Notes under the pieces: generated by a model | The model's input: the letters and a program-made list of their open reading frames with translations, nothing else | Databases searched by the model: none | What the model was told of the DNA's origin: nothing | Made by a program: the position numbers and the translations under genes | Shown here: in pieces, positions 10,062-19,902 of the stretch | Layout of the letters: every line of letters begins with the position of its first letter | How positions within the stretch are numbered: the stretch's first letter is position 1 | From: Paramarasmius palmivorus | Taxonomy: Eukaryota > Basidiomycota > Agaricomycetes > Agaricales > Marasmiaceae | Reading direction: 5' to 3' | NCBI GenBank assembly: GCA_037176845.1 | Contig: JAYKXP010000308.1 | Span: 1-30,036, forward strand | DNA length: 30,036 nt

Positions 10062-10161
10062 GTAATATCAATGGCTCAGTGGCGCGGGTCGCTACTTGAA
10101 TTGTTGATTGGATAATCAAATGCCTAAGGTCATCTGTTCAATTCCCTCAAAGGTTTGTTTT
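10062..10161 (+). ncRNA. tRNA-like Pol III unit (SINE-like or tRNA relic), plus strand
   Basis: The A box TGGCTCAGTGG (10072-10082) is an exact match to TGGCNNAGTGG, and the B box TGTTCAATTCC (10135-10145) matches the consensus at 10 of 11 positions. Box spacing is 63 nt, and TTTT at 10158-10161 follows 12 nt after the B box. This nearly repeats the geometry of the divergent unit at 9752-9850, so both may come from the same tRNA ancestor or SINE family. A complete cloverleaf is not evident. The 5' end is approximate. Confidence 0.5.
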
Positions 10162-11668
10162 ACATATTTAGCTGACAGGAAATCATTGGAATGGCCGCCT
10201 ACCGAGGATGATAATTGGAATGGTGTTTGATGGCGATGCTTCTATCATTCCAATTGCGGATTACCATATATAGTCATCTCCGAAATAATTGTAACGCCGC
10301 CTTCTGGCCTTGCCACACATCATTCCAATGGCGCTACATGGACTCCTCGTGCAAAAAACGCTCACTGTCCGCTGTCATCCCTGAATCTTCTCCCCCGAAA
10401 ATTGGAATATATACTCTCTAATAGTATGCATTCAATGTCCTACATCCGCAAAACTCTGCTTGTGAGCACCCAGCCAACCAATTTTCATCCTAAAATCACT
10501 ATGGCCATCAAAGTTTTTATTAAACTATACCACATTACCGATTAATTTGTGCTATCAAATGACTATGTATCCAATGCCTCCAATGGTCAATTCATCGTAA
10601 TAAATTTTATATAGGTAATTGTATGTTCATGACTTTTGCAAAAAAAAGATTTAACGGCTCGTAAGCCTGTGACTACGGCGCTCAATGCCAGGCCCCGCCT
10701 AAATTCCGATGTGACCAGAGAATTAAAAAATTCAGTTTGGGCGTCAAGTGATTGCTCCTTTCAAATCGCGAACTGACCTATAATTGGAATGAGATATTCG
10801 GAGCGTCACAGTTTCTCTGCGTCCATTACCGCCATCAGACCACCGTTGAATCGATTACTCGACGATCATGACAAACTCTAGCTGTAGATGCATCGAAGAA
10901 CTGACGGCGCTTTCAAGAAGGTGATGTTCCGCTGAGCTGTGACTCTCTTTGCCATGGATAGATAGTAATGATCAATATCATTCAACCTTGACGATCCCGA
11001 AGGTATTGGGTGCATTGATGATGTGCATGTAAATTTCGGCTTTGATTTACGTGATGATTCTCCCTCAATAATGGCCAAATGCCCAACAAAAGGCTCAGCC
11101 TCTCCCTTCTCATTTCCTCCGAGTCAGTGATGCCGCCTGATGCCGCCCTCTCTTGATGCTACCGCCTCAGTCGCGTCATCACGTCGGTCGTAGTCGGTCA
11201 TCGAGGGTTGTTGTGGAGCCGAGGAGAAGGGTAGAAGATGATGGGGTCATTTATAATTGACATTCGCCGACGTCGGGTGACCGGTGACCGTCGAAAGCTG
11301 TCGAATCAAAAAGTGCGCACTGACAGCCGCTACATACCTCTGGTAATTCACAGATTCCTCTAAACAGTCACGGTAGAATTGAAGCTTGAAGTCCTCTCAC
11401 CAACAGGTTTCAGAAAATGGGTATAAGAATCTTAGGAAGAATAAATTCACAAATTACCTACCATGAGAAATGTATTCCCGTCTTCTTGGATATTGTACTG
11501 GCCTCGAGAGTTGAGAACCCAAAAAAACTGTACGCGTTCATCGTACAATACCCCAAGCGAATTACTGGTGACACTGAAATCACGTTATGGTTGCACTATA
11601 AGGAAAAAGGCGTAGTGACAGGCCGTGACGACCAAGGCAGACTTAGAGGCTTTCTATCAGCCCTGGCA

Positions 11669-11771
11669 GCCCGCGGATTTTACCCGCGGATGAAGGAAAC
11701 ACAGGCAAAAACACAAATTTGTTGGATCAGATAGGCCTGACGCGTGTTTGATGGGGTGGGAACCTTAGGTG
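11669..11771 (-). repeat. Right terminal inverted repeat (103 bp core)
   Basis: It mirrors 8099-8210 and ends CCTTAGGTG. It lies in the 3' half of an apparent 105-codon frame (11417-11734), which is therefore unlikely to be a real gene. Degraded similarity reaches inward to about 11610. Confidence 0.8.
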
Positions 11772-11778
11772 GTGTTCA
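11772..11778 (+). repeat. Right target-site duplication GTGTTCA
   Basis: It is an exact direct copy of 8092-8098, next to the outer end of the right terminal repeat. Confidence 0.75.
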
Positions 11779-12309
11779 TCGCATCACTCCTTTTTGTGAA
11801 TTTCCTGGGGCCACTAGTTTTGAAGATACGGGAAAGCAGGTGCTGAACGTATGAATTTGAATCTAGTTCACAGCGACGGCACGGGGTATATGCATACATA
11901 GTGTTCGTGATGGCTGTCAGAAAAGCGGATAAGTAACCTATAAAAGATCTGGTTACCGTGTCTTTCAGCGAAGATGACACATGAGACTCACTGTATAATG
12001 CTTGGAAATGGGATTAATAAACTGCCAGATCTTGGCCAGATCTACAAGCCTCTGATAATTCAGTGAATCGTGGATAGACGTACACAGTAGTGACATCCCA
12101 AAACCCGAAACGAATAGTCCTGAGCAACATAGTAGTTTGCGCAAGATCCATACCATGGACCGAAGTCGATGAACGCGATCTCGATAGAATGTCTCTGGTG
12201 TTGGGGTTAAATCAATGGTACATCACAAAGACAGAACTTACAAATGACTATATATATATCATGTTTTCTGTAAGAGTATCATTTATGCCATCACCTTTCA
12301 ATGCAGGTC
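11779..12309. other. Flank between TIR element and pseudogene; no firm gene
   Basis: Minus-strand frames at 12156-11965 and 11980-11765 are separated by a plausible GTGAGT...TATAG intron, but neither exon shows a recognisable family and joining them gives early stops. The TIR element inserted just before the end of the second frame. This may be a decayed gene. Confidence 0.35.
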
Positions 12310-13159
12310 TGGAATGGCACCACCGTCGGAAAGGGCGGTTACTAGACACAACAGTCCCGATGTCTAGGTTGGGGTGGTCCACGGTAGCGAAGCCAGTTCC
12401 CTCGTCCATATTAGCGAAAATGCGAGCGAATCACATCATCGCAATATAACCAGATTGAATGAATTGATTCATGAGAAAGTTGACCGATCTCTAGATTGGC
12501 GTGACTGTCATCTGGATCCCAATACAAATTTGTGTCTGGTAGAGCTCGGGTGAAAGCCTGAGTGACAAGCCATTGATTACATGACGCCCAGTATTCCAGA
12601 GATCTGAACATTGTCAGTTGTCTGAGATATCCGAGCAACTGCAGTGTCGTCGGATAGCTGGGCTAGAGTGTGGGCGAAAGACTCGCGGTCGACGTTGGAG
12701 AGCACACAAAGTTTGTAGCGCTTCACCAGGACATGAAGTGCCTCGATGGTATCGGGAAACACGGGCTACTTTTGGATTGATTGACCAAATGTGATATGTC
12801 GGTTTGCATCGAGGTCATCGTTATTTGGTCCTTGACCAGACACCTGGCGCAGCTTCTGCTCCAGCAGCTCGTGGGTCTTTGCGAGGAGTTCACGGTACAG
12901 GAGATGGGGATGTTTCTGCACTAAAGGCACTTCGATAGCCATAAACTCTTCAATGGCACGCTGCAGTGTCCATTCGGATGATACTGAATATCGGGCTGGT
13001 AAAGGCTTGAGGGCATCATAGATCCCAGCTTCCCAATTCTGTCGTAGTGCAGATAATCAATGCAGGGGCCATTGGCAAAGGATTCATGCTCACGACGAGG
13101 GTTGCGTAGACATCGAAGAAGAGAATGTCATAGTTCGCTAGACTTTGTGAGGAGGACAT
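12310..13159 (-). pseudogene. Broken haloacid-dehalogenase-like (HAD superfamily) gene
   Basis: Exon 1 (13159-13094) encodes the HAD motif I region, YDILFFDVYATLV, with the nucleophile Asp present but Ala where Gly is usual. A 55-nt intron (13093-13039, GTGAGC...GACAG) leads to exon 2 from 13038. Exon 2 reads NWEAGIYDALKPLPARYS and on through a helical cap-like part to an in-frame TAG at 12768-12766. Immediately after the stop the same frame resumes with the family's motif II segment, FPDTIEAL..YKLCVLSNVDRESF. Past about 12650 the frames are broken; a piece resembling the C-terminal 'GLATVWI.RP..IGTV' segment is at about 12395-12340. Intact relatives (type II haloacid dehalogenases, about 230-260 aa) hydrolyse C-halogen bonds or related substrates in the cytosol. 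The TAG probably replaced a Trp codon. Loss of function is likely. Confidence 0.7.
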
Positions 13160-15584
13160 GATAGGATTATACCCAAGGTCTCGGACGTTTCATGCTTATA
13201 TAGGTGTATACGAATGTATTCAGAGGACAGGATTCTGCAGGGAGCAGCACCTTTCGCGTCGTCGATACGATCCTGTGGCCGTGGCAGCTGGGATATGGAG
13301 ATATCTGCACGTGTACCTCGATATGATTGGAAACCTTGGAGACAGCCTCCCAGCCTTCGGACACTTCTCTGCTGAGCGCATGAACCTAAAAACATCCAGA
13401 TATGCACTTATTCAGTCACTGGGAGGCAAGCGTTCGACCAAGGGCTTCTCTACGGGCCGAGAAGATCATTATAATCCAGATTCCAAGGCCGTTCTGTTCT
13501 TGTCCTGCTCCCGCTGAAATCTGCTCGACCAAAGTGTTCGTAGACCATTCTCGAATTTAATACCGGAGTCAGAAGATTAGAGTGGAGACTACGAGAACAA
13601 AGGAGACCCCACAACGAACACCCCAAAAGCTTTGATCATGATCATGAAGCTCGGCAGGACCGTCAGATCGAATACTTGGATCCGAGGAACTGAACCGTGT
13701 GCTAAGGGATAGCGAACCGTCGGAGTGGGTGCACTTTGTGGTCTTGTCTAGGGAGTGCGAGTGGTATGAAGCCTGTTGCGGCATCCATCGAATGCAGGGC
13801 TGAATGAAGGCGTATATCACTAGTTGTCATATTTCAGTAAGCATGACGGAGGTGAAGTGACCATTACTTCTACCTGAACGAACAACAGAACTCCCCGCTG
13901 CTCCGAGTCTCTGTGCTTGAGCTTGGCTTGAACATTTGAACATGGACGTTGTTGATTAAGAAGGCGTCTCGAGAACCAACATGTCACGAGGTTGATGACG
14001 ACACAAGGTTAGGCGCCGTACTTTGACCAAGAAAATTTCTTCTTCCTCATACACGATATCCACTCACTCTACGTCCGCGATACATGAAAACAACGCAAAG
14101 AAAGAAGAACAAAAGTGTAACACCAAGAGACTGCCCCGAGGTCCCACCCTGCGGAAAGGAGTCCTGCAATAGTGAGTATACGGTAGTTCTGATTCCTGAA
14201 CTGGCATTGACCTTGCTGATCTTTTCTTCGCTCTCCTCCCATCTTCTCCACTTCTCCACCTACACAAGCAACGGTAGCCTAATTACAATGAGCCCACTAC
14301 TCAATCCTGAGTCCGTCACTCTGTGCCAATGAGCACAGCCTTCGCGACGACAACCACCTCTCTCGGCAATGCATCTCCTGTGGATGTACTACATACTCAG
14401 TCAGCTTGCCCACGCTTGAAAATGCAACAGAACCCATCAACGAATTGAAGACATCTACTGGTGGAACAAGCTCGCTAATGAGCTGTGGTGTTCAAAGAGG
14501 TTAAAGTGGATATTGAGTCGTGATCAGAGGAGTTGCGTGAGCTAGTAGGGCTGGGGGTGCTTTAGAGTGTCGGTATGGGCTAGAAATAAGCTGGATTAAC
14601 ACGGAGAAGAGATGATGTTGGATTTAATGCCCATGTCTGGACTCGGACCGACACCATGTCGTTTGCTCAAGCCAATCCAAGATGGAAACATACACCCCGC
14701 TCTCCTCGGCACTCTGCACCTTATTACCAGTATCACTTCGTTCGAACACGAGCCGCAGATTTGCTCACATTTTATCCCCTGCATACAACATCACTGATCA
14801 GGCTTCGGCCCGCCGAAATCGTCACATCTCCGTGTTTCGTCCACGCAGATACTCTCGAATTCATTCTCAACCGGAAGACCCAACTAGCACAAGCTCTCTG
14901 GTACTGTAAGTTATCAATACAGCTTTCCGCTGAAAACCAATCCTAACGATCGCGTCCAGGGCTTTACTCCTATAACGACCGAGGTTCGGCGTCGTTATGC
15001 ACGCGACAGAGATAGATTTTGCTAGGCATGGCGCTGGAATGAACTCAGAAATATCATGTTTAAAGCTTCGTACGTGATACTTGCCTGAACCCCTTTCACT
15101 GTGTTCATTTTCGATAGGCATACCGTAGTGGAAATCGAACTCCTCCATTCCATCTCCTCCCAAGGTCATCGGGCCATTCACTCTCTCAAGAGAAGGGCAC
15201 GTTGGCAGTAGCACCGCATTCAAAACTTCACGTTCCCAATGTAGTTCCCTAGAGATATCTTAATCGACGAGTATGTGTCCGCTAATCTCAACAAGATTTA
15301 CACCAGCATCAGATCGACTTCCCTGTCCTTGCATCGCAACCTTGCGCTGACGCTCTTTGACAGTGTCATGGGCTTCAACATTCAATTACTCAATCAATTC
15401 GACCTCGTCCAAACCCGGATTCAATGGAGTAGGTCCATTACGATTGCGTGGTTTAAAGGTCGTTCTTACTAGGCCCCTGCAGAAGAAAGATCAGCATATC
15501 AATGTGTTGTTCTAGTCTGAGTATGATGGTGTAATGCAAGTCCAAAGCTGATAGGCATTCCTCAGTTACTTCTCTCATACGCCG
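13160..15584. other. No supportable gene
   Basis: Several frames of 60-119 codons overlap on both strands. The most protein-like is a minus-strand piece near 15223-15100 (PSLERVNGPMTLGGDG...EFDFHYG), but it has no start, no splice partners that keep frame and no family I recognise. The 5' end of this stretch must contain the old promoter of the broken dehalogenase gene. TGATCATGATCATGA near 13635 is a short palindromic tract. Confidence 0.4.
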
Positions 15585-16262
15585 TCATAAAATGCGATCC
15601 AGGGTGTGCCGAATAACGATCAATGAGTTCATCTAGAGTTCATCGGTGCGTGAGCTCAACAAGTCATGGTCGTATTTTACTGACGACATACAGTAAAGGC
15701 ACTCATTGCTTCATCCATTTTCCGTCGATACTCGACAATCTTCTCGGCATCCGAGTTGCGTCGAAGGAAACGGATGATTCGACTGCAATCCTTCTGCTCG
15801 ATGGCGAAAGCTTCAATGTCCTTGAATGTTCTAGTAATGTATTAACAGATTATAATATAAGAGCTTTAGATTGAACGTACTTATACAGCTTGTCCATGTG
15901 ACGTTCCAACAATGGTGACAGGTTTTGGTGGATCTGGTCTGTGGCGAGCTCTTCGAAACACGATCTCTCCGTCAACAGCGTCCGACATGTGTCGCTGATG
16001 TCGACCACGAGCTCGGCCGTCCTCTCTGCGAGTGCGGCAAGTTCAGCTTTGTTGGATCGGCATTGCTATGCTACAGTAAGTCGCATTGTTGACAATGATT
16101 GAGATTGTGGAGACGAACCTGAACAGCGCAGATAATTGACAGCGCCAGTGAGGAAATGGGTGCAAGGTAAGGGACACTGCTTTCAGACACGATGCTGAGG
16201 AGAGTTTCAATCAAGTTATAACAGAGTTGACTCCGGTTTAGGGTATGCGTGGTGAGAGACAT
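15585..16262 (-). CDS. MLKL-NTD/HeLo-like helical-bundle protein (171 aa, spliced)
   Basis: Exons (5' to 3') are 16262-16119, 16065-15881, 15830-15692 and 15632-15585; introns of 50-59 nt have GT...AG ends and all phases agree, ending in TGA. It is the clearest member of the family in this window. Residues 18-48 (LIETLLSIVSESSVPYLAPI) match the first helices, and 53-68 (NKAELAALAERTAELV) match the 'NK..C..LAERAAELV' helix. Residues 110-151 (KTFKDIEAFA...RFLRRNSDAEKIVEYRRKMDEA) match the charged last helices. Known relatives are N-terminal bundles of fungal NLR-like proteins or stand-alone proteins, and MLKL-type bundles permeabilise membranes. Whether this one kills, signals or regulates is not known. 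The length suits a single bundle with no C-terminal domain. Confidence 0.75.
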
Positions 16263-16560
16263 GGGAAAAGGCAGTAAGGCATAGTGGCATTTTGGTACCT
16301 TCTTTAAGATCTTCTAGAGAGCCACTGCCTACTGGGGAGGGAACTTAGAGGACGAGAGACAAACTGTGACCCTTTTTATACTTGCACAATACGTTTTCAG
16401 ATTTCAGTCCATGGCATTTCATTGGTGTAAAGCTGTTGGGTATGAGCGACCGTTCATTCAGCCTTCTTCAACAAAGAGGCTATGTTTGGCTATGCGATGC
16501 TGTATAGTCGATGACGGTCGACATGCACACTTAGCATCGATATCACGAATGTGAATCATA

Positions 16561-17095
16561 ATCGGATTGGAATCCGCAACGCGTACAAAGTGTTACAGCA
16601 ACATGACGTTCATTAACAGCTTGTCCAACACCTTCTAAAAAAACCCGTGCCTAAGATCAATGTACCAACACTGCTCAGTGTCAACTTACAGCCTATGAGT
16701 TTATGCCATTGGAGCACCCGAGCCCAATACCCCTGCCTCTTTCCGTTCAAAGGTGTAAAGGTGTTTCGAGGTGTTCAAGACGCAAATTCAAGAAGGATTC
16801 TCTCAAGCTGCGATGCACATTATACAATACCATTCCACGGAGAATCGAATTGGAATCCACGACGTGTACAAAGTGATACAGCAACATGACGTTCATTGGT
16901 AGCCCGTCCAACACCTTTTGAAAAAGCTCGTGCCTAAAAACAAATGTACCAACACTGCCTACTGTCAACTTACAGCCCATGACTTTATGCCATTGGAGCA
17001 CCAGATCCCAGCTTTTTCCCGTTCAAAGGTGTTTGAGGCGTTTGAGGCGCAAATTTATGAGGGGTTCTTTCAAACTGCGATACACATTATACAAT
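16561..17095 (+). repeat. Diverged tandem duplication, units of about 255-270 bp
   Basis: Unit 1 (about 16561-16829) and unit 2 (about 16843-17095) are direct copies. Both start ATTGGAATCC, share CAGCAACATGACGTTCATT, TGTACCAACACTGC, GCCATTGGAGCACC and CCGTTCAAAGGTGT in order, and end CACATTATACAAT. Identity by eye is roughly 80-85% with small indels. No coding role is evident; it may be a non-coding satellite seed or remains of a mobile element. Confidence 0.8.
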
Positions 17096-17441
17096 GATAG
17101 CGTGTATTCGTGACGTATTCATAGCTGGCAGTGACATCCACTGAAATACGCGGGAGTATGCATACTTTATTTGAATAAATGATAGGATAAGTCGAAATGC
17201 TCATTTAGGACTCGGAGACGAGGCCCGGTGTTGCTGCAAAGATACACGTTGGCATAATTCGGTCACTCTGTAATTTGTGTAATGTCCGAGCAGCTGCTAA
17301 TAGCAACTACCTCTAGGGCTTCCGGCTGTAGCGCGGAAAGCGACGACAAGAGATCCCAGCCTGCCCCGGCTCCTCTACGCAGTCCTTGTCAATTTCTCGG
17401 CATCTCCTACAATGCCGTTGGCATCAGTGCCGACATACAGC

Positions 17442-17465
17442 ATACTAGGGGCCGAGCCCTAGTAT
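17442..17465. repeat. 9-bp perfect hairpin, 6-nt loop
   Basis: ATACTAGGG (17442-17450) pairs exactly with CCCTAGTAT (17457-17465) around GCCGAG. It is not followed by a T-run, so there is no terminator role. Function unknown. Confidence 0.75.
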
Positions 17466-17668
17466 TGATAGTCGTTGGACCGATGCCGATATCTTGCAAA
17501 CGGTTTGTTGATAGCAAGCAGGCTAGCTGAAGCAAGTCGTCGCGTTCAAGGAGATGTTAAAGCGGATTTAGAGTTGGTGAGCAGGTGAGTAGCAGGATCT
17601 ATTAGGGTCTAAGATGTCTCGGGGTTGCTGCTGTACAAAAAATTACGTCGTGATAGTATGCAACTAGA

Positions 17669-18322
17669 TCAGAGCCGGCGGGAAGGGTAATAGCGGTTCC
17701 TCACGACCTGGCTACTGTTGTTACTGCTGATGCTCGCAGTGGAGTTCTTGATGTCTCTCACATTGTTGCTGTTATTATTGGTAGTGCATGTCGGTGGGAA
17801 TTGAGCAGACTCCTACATAATGATAAGCTCATAGCGAAGGGTGTGTGAGACGAGGCTTCTACCTTGAAATAGCTGTCGATAAATTTTGAAACGCGGGCGA
17901 GTTGTGAGTCGATCATGGCGGAGGTTGGATTAGACATTGAGAATATATCATCCAGTATTCTGTTTACATGGTATTGGCCCCGCTCGTATCATGCAAGGGT
18001 TTGATGAGAACTCACCTTTCGAACTCCGAAGCTTTTGAAGAGAGTCGAATACGCTCTTGGATGGTGGTTCCACCACCGACAAGCAAATATGCAGCCTCAC
18101 AAGACTTTCGAACGAGCTCTACGGCGCACGAATCCTTGGTATCCATGAGTAATTTCTCCTTTATAACACGTTTGAAGCAATACAGACCTTGATAGTGCTG
18201 CATAATTCTAACGTTCGAGAGGCGATGGGGTTTGTGGCGCTGGCACGCTCTAGTTCTTGTATTATTTCGGTTATGTCTCTGTCAATTGCGTGGGGTTGAG
18301 AATTAGCAAAGTCTCTGAGCAT
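17669..18322 (-). CDS. Small helical protein with Asn/Ser-rich tail (164 aa, spliced)
   Basis: Exons (5' to 3') are 18322-18188, 18134-18016, 17959-17863 and 17812-17669; introns are 50-56 nt. Phases agree throughout and the frame ends in TGA. The first intron uses GTCTGT and a CCAAG acceptor, both weaker than the others. Residues 1-117 are predicted mostly helical (DITEIIQELERAS, SCAVELVRKSCEAAYLLV, SQLARVSKFIDSYF). Residues 118-164 are disordered and Asn/Ser/Thr-rich (TCTTNNNSNNV, SISSNNSSQ) and end in a basic stretch. The layout is that of the gene at 4598-5403: four exons, helical part, polar tail. Distant kinship is plausible but not proved. No catalytic motif is present. Confidence 0.55.
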
Positions 18323-19902
18323 GTTAGAAGTGAGGATGTTAGTTGACTGTAGTGAAAAACTAGGGCCCCGATTTATGAGTTGTGCTTCAACAATGTCGAA
18401 CGAGCGCCTGCTGGGGTGCGGTCATGGCCGGAAGCCGCATCGCTAGCATTCTATTGTCTATTCGGAGAAGAGCATATCGTCTCATCGTTCGTCTGAATTG
18501 CTTTTTGAAGCTACCACCAACTCAGTAGATGACGTGCGCCTGTCAGTGTATCCCTGCATACAGCAGGTACCAAAGGGTGGGTTTCTACTACCTGAAAGCG
18601 GATAGACTCTATTTATGACCCTTAAGATGCCACAACAGCTGCACTCGTATTCGCATGTAATGGATTAAGATGTGCCTAGGATATGTACCCAACCACCCCG
18701 ACAAAGTAGGAACCAGCGCAGAGTGGTAATGCTACAAGCTTAAGGCTGACGTTCCTTTCCTGAGAGAGCGGATGCAGATGAACATGCCGGCGACGGGTGA
18801 CAGCTTCTGTCATGAGAGTTTTTGATTGGTTATAGCAAACAATAAACGAAATAACAGCAAAAATTTGCTGATTCACAACATGGAACATGCGGCGTAACCA
18901 AATAACCCGAACTCGGTCAAGCTTGCCCGAGTTTTACTGAGACATTGAGCACCATTCCAGATCTTGAGGTATACCTCAGAAATCAGGATTGTAACGATTA
19001 GCGCGACGGTTTGTGTTGGTATTGACACCAGATGTTGGTTCGATAACGCACCCGAGTCTAAGTGTACGAAGATTGGACTACGCCACATAACGAAAAGGGC
19101 TATCACAATTCAATGACAAGGAAACAGCCGTTTATCCACTCGGATCGCTGCCTACTCAGATGTTTGATTAAATGTGATATGTCTTGTATGCTGTATCTGC
19201 ATCCAAATCAAGACTTCTTTTTGTCCTTGGCGTGTAAGCATTAGGGGTATGACGGACCGGTTGTTGTGTACTAGAAGTAGTCATACAGTTACAAAAGGAT
19301 AGATTTGTTACTCATTGAGAAATCACATTCCAGGAAATAACGCTTCTTTGCTTTCGGCGCCCTCCGTACTGATGGGATTATCTGTAACTTGGAGTCTTGC
19401 CTTTCAAAATCTGAGAGTATGGATCGCCAAGCTGGTGCCATGCCGTCTTTGAGTCGAAAATTTTCCTTTAACAAAGCCTCTGCTCACAGTACTTTCTGCT
19501 CCAGCCATTACGCGCCTATGACCTCCTTTCGAATCCACGACAACGGCGGACAATCATCAATTCTGAAATGTAAACGTCCCAGGCGAACCTTGTTTGGCAG
19601 GTCACCCGGTCCTGAGACCCAGTGAAAACGGCCGCGGAGCTGGTAGGTCCTGAGAGGATTACAAAGGTAACTCCGACGTAATCCTTAGCACTCCTATATA
19701 TCCCATAATACGCCGATGGAATAAATTTCGATTTCGTGCACATTTGTTCCCATAGGATAGAAACGGAGCAGACATGCAGGGTTCTGGTATGCAGATCACT
19801 TGTATTGATTCTCATTCAAACCGTTGGAATCGGTTCACAAAGGATTTAACTAAAATCTATCTATACTGCACCGGGAACTCCTTGTGCCTTTGAGAGATGC
19901 TT
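18323..19902. other. No firm gene; hydrophobic frames on the minus strand
   Basis: Minus-strand frames at 19106-18873 and 18888-18676 contain hydrophobic stretches (VALIVTILISEVYL; IFAVISFIVCY) that could be membrane segments of a broken or mis-spliced multi-pass protein. No splice pattern that joins them convincingly was found. Frames at 19289-19815 overlap on both strands and are unsupported. The 3' flank of the gene ending at 19903 is also here. Confidence 0.35.

Larger units (their letters stand above)
9613..10791. repeat. Cluster of six ATTGGAATG / CATTCCAAT sites
   Basis: Exact 9-mers occur at 9613-9621 (-), 10185-10193 (+), 10214-10222 (+), 10246-10254 (-), 10321-10329 (-) and 10783-10791 (+). 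A near copy is at 10401. Two form a 10-bp hairpin (AATTGGAATG 10213-10222 with CATTCCAATT 10246-10255). Another sits in an 8-bp palindrome (GTACCATT CC AATGGTAC, 9609-9626). Fewer than 0.01 copies are expected by chance in 1.2 kb. CATTCC is the core bound by TEA/ATTS-family factors; use as transposase or regulator sites is inference. Confidence 0.6.
8099..11771. mobile_element. 3.67-kb TIR-bounded DNA element with 7-bp target duplication
   Basis: The ends are inverted repeats starting CACCTAAGGTTCCCACCCCA, nearly identical for about 103-112 bp and recognisable in degraded form for about 165 bp inward. GTGTTCA flanks it directly on both sides (8092-8098, 11772-11778), as a target-site duplication would. 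No transposase motif is seen, so it is probably non-autonomous or decayed. A 7-bp duplication and CACC termini do not fit hAT (8 bp), CACTA (3 bp) or Mutator (9 bp) neatly. Inside are two divergent tRNA-like units, a telomere-like G-rich core and a cluster of ATTGGAATG motifs. The longest internal frame (8538-9107, 189 codons) has no recognisable domain. Confidence 0.7.
16263..17668. other. No gene seen; contains a tandem duplication and a hairpin
   Basis: Frames of 60-84 codons here coincide with the repeat units at 16561-17095 or are unsupported. A frame at 17282-17530 starts with a reasonable ATG but has no recognisable sequence, and it contains the 9-bp hairpin listed separately. Confidence 0.45.

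Noticed and set aside
11340..11580. Minus-strand protein-like pieces (EDFKLQFYRDCLEESVNYQ; YDERVQFFWVLNSRGQYN)
   Set aside because: No start, and upstream stops cannot be removed with credible splice sites.
11417..11734. 105-codon frame at the right end of the TIR element
   Set aside because: Its last third is the terminal inverted repeat, and the matching sequence at the left end is read in another frame; no family is seen.
12090..12449. 119-codon plus-strand frame
   Set aside because: It is antisense to the decayed C-terminal part of the dehalogenase-like pseudogene.
13158..13517. 119-codon plus-strand frame
   Set aside because: It has no recognisable sequence and lies opposite the promoter of the broken dehalogenase gene.
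14867..15223. 118-codon minus-strand frame
   Set aside because: Parts look protein-like, but no splice partners, family or start could be supported.
18676..19106. Possible multi-pass membrane protein
   Set aside because: Two hydrophobic frames are adjacent but out of phase, and no splice pattern joins them.
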